64,000 bases of DNA, taken from the NCBI GenBank assembly GCA_964533375.1, contig CAZHLW010000001.1, positions 434,001 through 498,000 on the forward strand. The letters run 5' to 3'. Both the position numbers and the translations under genes were made by a program. Position 1 is the first letter of the stretch; each line of letters starts with the position of its first letter. Positions 61,492 to 64,000 of this stretch are shown piece after piece. The DNA is from CALREJ01 sp964533375 (GTDB lineage: Bacteria; Patescibacteriota; Gracilibacteria; Peribacterales; Peribacteraceae). Below the pieces are notes generated by a model. It saw only the letters and a program-made list of their open reading frames with translations, was not told the origin of the DNA and made no database searches.

Positions 61492-62277
61492 CTACTTCTC
61501 TAAAACCAGCATCGCCTTGCGGCCGCTCAGAATGGTATCCGTCGATCCGTTCCAGTCATGAATAGCATTGATGAGCGTGTCGTAGTCGTACTTGTAGCCT
61601 TCGCCGCGGCGGGTACCGACGTCGTTGGTAATAAAGTTTCTGCTGTCATACCCGATCACCACAAGCATGTGGTACGGGGGACCATCACCACTGAAGTAGG
61701 GGTTTCCCAGTGTTTGTCCTGCTGCGGGAATAATAACCGGGTGACCGGCTGCGAGTTCTCGCTTGAGACTCTGGACGCTCACATCAGTCACGATACGTCC
61801 GTCCAATCCGTAGAGATCTTTTGCGATGGTTTTCAATTCCTCCACATCCACATCGATCTTGTAGCCATTATCCGTTTCCCATGCGACCAGCTTCTGGATT
61901 TCATCTTCCATGGTCTGCGGGCTGATGGTTTTTCCTTCCAGATAGTATTTTACGAGGATCAACGACGCTTCTTCACATGCTTCCTGATGCAGTGCGTCCC
62001 AGTTTTGAAGAGGGGCCTGCGAAGCAAACGGTACCTGAATGCGGACAGACGGCGGCAATTCCTCATCCGTCGGCTGACTTGCGACCGCTGCTTCCGATGA
62101 CGTGTTCTGCGTGACCGCTGATGACAGACGGGATGTGACCGATGATGTCTGTGCTACAGATGAATCGTTACCGGCTAACGGAAAGACGACAGACGGTTCC
62201 TGATTGATAGCAATAGCGGCGTAAGCACCGATACTGACAATAACTATGCCGGCGAGGATGACGGGGAAAGGTCGCAT
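61492..62277 (-). CDS. exported C39-like peptidase
   Basis: A 261-residue protein. The N-terminal signal anchor (about 5-24) is followed by a Ser/Ala/Thr linker (38-70) and a papain-like C39_2 domain. The candidate catalytic Cys is C101 (HQEACEEAS), the His lies near 203 (PPYHMLVVIGY) and the Asn/Asp in NFITND. Such domains act outside the membrane, perhaps on peptides or the wall. TATACT lies 11 bases before the ATG. Confidence 0.82.
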   Translation of the reverse strand: MRPFPVILAGIVIVSIGAYAAIAINQEPSVVFPLAGNDSSVAQTSSVTSRLSSAVTQNTSSEAAVASQPTDEELPPSVRIQVPFASQAPLQNWDALHQEACEEASLILVKYYLEGKTISPQTMEDEIQKLVAWETDNGYKIDVDVEELKTIAKDLYGLDGRIVTDVSVQSLKRELAAGHPVIIPAAGQTLGNPYFSGDGPPYHMLVVIGYDSRNFITNDVGTRRGEGYKYDYDTLINAIHDWNGSTDTILSGRKAMLVLEK

Positions 62278-62363
62278 GTGAGAAGGGAAGTATAATGATA
62301 AGACAGTCTACTCTTCTTTTTCTTACGAAGGTGTAGAATCATTCTGCATTTTTCCCACCACTT

Positions 62364-63014
62364 ATGAAACTCTTCCTTGATACCGCAAACGTTGAACAAG
62401 TCGCACTCGCTGCCAGCTGGGGCGTACTCGATGGTGTGACAACCAATCCGTCACTCGTTGCGAAGGAAGGAAAGGATTTCAAGAAAACCGTTGTTGAAAT
62501 GTGTAAATATGCTCCTTGTGTGAGTGCGCAAGTCACCGCGACAGACTTTGAAGGCATGAAGAAGCAGGGAACCGAATACGCGAAGTGGCACAAGAATGTG
62601 TATGTGAAAGTCCCGATGACAACGGAAGGTCTGAAGGCTCTCAAGTATTTCCGCTCGAAGGGCATCCGCACGAACACAACGCTCATTTTTTCTGCATCGC
62701 AGGCATTGCTCGCAGCGAAAGCCGGAGCGAACATCATCAGTCCGTTCATCGGTAGACTCGATGACATTTCCGAAGACGGCATGGCGCTTATTGGCGAGAT
62801 TATGCAGATTTGGGATAACTACGACTTCGATTGCGAAGTGCTGGTCGCATCAACCCGCCATCCGCGACATATTGTGGATGCTGCCAGACTTGGCGCACAC
62901 ATCTGCACGATTCCGTTTGATGTCTTCAGCAAACTGCCGAATCATCCGCTCACAGACAGTGGTATCAAGAAGTTTCAGGATGACTGGGCGAAGGTGACTG
63001 CGAAGAAGAAATAG
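62364..63014 (+). CDS. fsa: fructose-6-phosphate aldolase/transaldolase (TalC type)
   Basis: A 216-residue TIM-barrel aldolase. The start MKLFLDTANVEQV, GVTTNPSLV, the Schiff-base Lys 82 in YVKVPMT, and SPFIGRLDD with a later ASTRHPRHI fit the short TalC/Fsa subfamily. Whether it acts as transaldolase or as F6P aldolase cannot be told from sequence. With tkt and gnd it forms a pentose phosphate group at the right end. TAGAAT lies upstream; a GC hairpin follows the stop. Confidence 0.9.
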   Translation: MKLFLDTANVEQVALAASWGVLDGVTTNPSLVAKEGKDFKKTVVEMCKYAPCVSAQVTATDFEGMKKQGTEYAKWHKNVYVKVPMTTEGLKALKYFRSKGIRTNTTLIFSASQALLAAKAGANIISPFIGRLDDISEDGMALIGEIMQIWDNYDFDCEVLVASTRHPRHIVDAARLGAHICTIPFDVFSKLPNHPLTDSGIKKFQDDWAKVTAKKK

Positions 63015-63028
63015 GCCCCCCACCCCCG

Positions 63029-63059
63029 ACCCCTCCCCCTGCGGGGAGAGGGGAGTTTT
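63029..63059 (+). terminator. hairpin with T-run after fsa
   Basis: CCCCTC-CCCC and GGGG-A-GAGGGG pair with one bulge, followed by TTTTG. Located 15 bases after the aldolase stop; similar in base composition to repeat 2. Confidence 0.5.
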
Positions 63060-63086
63060 GTTTCTTCTCTTAACTATGGGTAGACT
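63058..63086 (+). promoter_or_regulatory. gnd promoter
   Basis: TTGTTT (63058-63063), a 17-base spacer and TAGACT (63081-63086), six bases before ATG 63093. Short-leader type. Confidence 0.5.
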
Positions 63087-63092
63087 CGGCGT

Positions 63093-64000
63093 ATGCAACT
63101 AGGCGTCATAGGTCTCAGTACCATGGGCAGTAACTTAGCGCGCAACGCAGCACGGAACGGTGCAACAGTTGCTGTCTTTAACCGCACAACGGAAAAGATG
63201 GAGGAATTTATCAAGGCGCATGGGAGTGAAGGGCAGTTCATTGCTTGTAAAACCATCACCGATCTCTGCACTGCACTCAGCCCATCACGGGCAATTTTGA
63301 TAATGGTGAAGGCCGGCCAACCGATTGATGATGTCATCGCCGAATTACTTCCACACCTGGCTCCCGGCGATATTCTCATTGATGGAGGAAACAGTCATTA
63401 CAACGACACGCAGCGCCGTTACAAAGAACTTGCTGCCAAACAAATTCATTTTGTGGGAATGGGCGTGAGTGGGGGAGAGGAAGGAGCATTGAAAGGCCCG
63501 AGCATGATGCCCGGTGGGTCAAAGGAAGCAGTTGATTTCCTTTTTCCATTACTGAGTCTCATGGCAGCAGACGACGGCTCGACTCCGCTCGCCGCAGGCT
63601 CTGCAGGTGGCAAATGCGTTGCGTACATTGGCGAAGGCGGTGCGGGACATTTCGTGAAGATGGTTCATAACGGCATCGAGTACGGCATGATGCAGATGAT
63701 TGCGGAGTCGTACGATCTGCTGAAGCGACTTGGCGGATTCTCCAATGAAGAACTGGGAAAGATTTTCACCGAATGGAGCACCAGTAAAGAACTGCATGGA
63801 TTTCTGATGGAAATCACGGCGAAGGTCTTTACGAAGAAAGACGCCGATACCGGTGCGGATCTGCTTGATGTCATCAAAGACGCTGCAGGCCAAAAGGGGA
63901 CCGGCAAATGGACCACGGAAGCCGCATTCACGTACGGCGTTGCCGTCCCGACTATTACCGCTGCAGTCGATGCGCGCATTATGTCGAGTGCGAAGGATTT
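63093..64000 (+). CDS. gnd: 6-phosphogluconate dehydrogenase (3' end outside window)
   Basis: The first 302 codons of a decarboxylating 6-phosphogluconate dehydrogenase, which makes ribulose 5-phosphate and NAD(P)H. The nucleotide-binding start LGVIGLSTMGSNLARN, DGGNSHYNDTQRR, the signature GVSGGEEGALKGPSMMPGG and the catalytic HFVKMVHNGIEYG are seen. No stop occurs before the window edge. It follows fsa and tkt and completes the route between 6-phosphogluconate and glycolytic intermediates. Confidence 0.95.
   Translation, partial: MQLGVIGLSTMGSNLARNAARNGATVAVFNRTTEKMEEFIKAHGSEGQFIACKTITDLCTALSPSRAILIMVKAGQPIDDVIAELLPHLAPGDILIDGGNSHYNDTQRRYKELAAKQIHFVGMGVSGGEEGALKGPSMMPGGSKEAVDFLFPLLSLMAADDGSTPLAAGSAGGKCVAYIGEGGAGHFVKMVHNGIEYGMMQMIAESYDLLKRLGGFSNEELGKIFTEWSTSKELHGFLMEITAKVFTKKDADTGADLLDVIKDAAGQKGTGKWTTEAAFTYGVAVPTITAAVDARIMSSAKD

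Overview
This 64 kb window comes from a bacterial genome of moderate GC content that uses the standard genetic code (TGA, TAA and TAG all end genes). The gene style points to a Candidate Phyla Radiation (Patescibacteria) bacterium, most likely Peribacteria/Peregrinibacteria. That placement is an inference. It rests on divergent housekeeping proteins, many exported proteins with serine-rich linkers, S-layer homology and DUF11 proteins, genes scattered out of their usual operons, almost no Shine-Dalgarno sites, and a high share of unrecognised genes. The assembly has one 100-N gap at 39476-39575.

Layout. 1-9 kb: a CorA-type transporter, a membrane protein, enolase, PepD dipeptidase, tRNA-Pro with a nearby duplicated 5' fragment, and a DHH phosphoesterase. 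9-26 kb: infB, two unrecognised membrane proteins, an HTH protein, rplS, a CsaB-like pyruvyltransferase, a 7 kb run of four unrecognised genes, and lepA. 26-36 kb: rpmA, tRNA-fMet, an FtsB-like protein, murC, an SLH protein, murJ, nusG/secE, lepB, and pth. 36-41 kb: one giant cell-surface gene (Cys/Asp repeats, DUF11 and SpaA-like domains, LPQTG) interrupted by the gap. 41-49 kb: tRNA-Gln, a C-methyltransferase, a MerR/TipAS regulator, tandem FAD oxidoreductases, rplU, and tgt. 49-64 kb: clpP, miaA, recG, tRNA-Ser, a PurC-like protein, transketolase, csaA, a C39-like protein, an Fsa/Tal aldolase and the start of gnd.

How the genes fit together. One group serves translation and RNA (infB, lepA, rplS, rplU, rpmA, pth, miaA, tgt, csaA, four tRNAs). 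A second builds the envelope: murC and murJ for peptidoglycan, and secE and lepB for export. CsaB and the SLH protein form a plausible S-layer anchoring pair. A third handles sugar phosphates: eno, tkt, fsa/tal and gnd, with the last three clustered at the right end.

Regulation. At roughly 15 genes a -10 box lies only 6-9 bases before the start codon, often as an extended TGC-TANNNT. Leaderless mRNA is therefore probably common here, and I used these boxes to choose starts. Two dispersed intergenic repeats occur twice each with compensatory stem changes. Other points of interest are a tRNA-guanine transglycosylase that has lost all four zinc ligands, a duplicated miaA 3' end, a methyltransferase with no ordinary start codon, and the unrecognised operon at 17.1-24.2 kb, which is the best candidate for an undescribed system.
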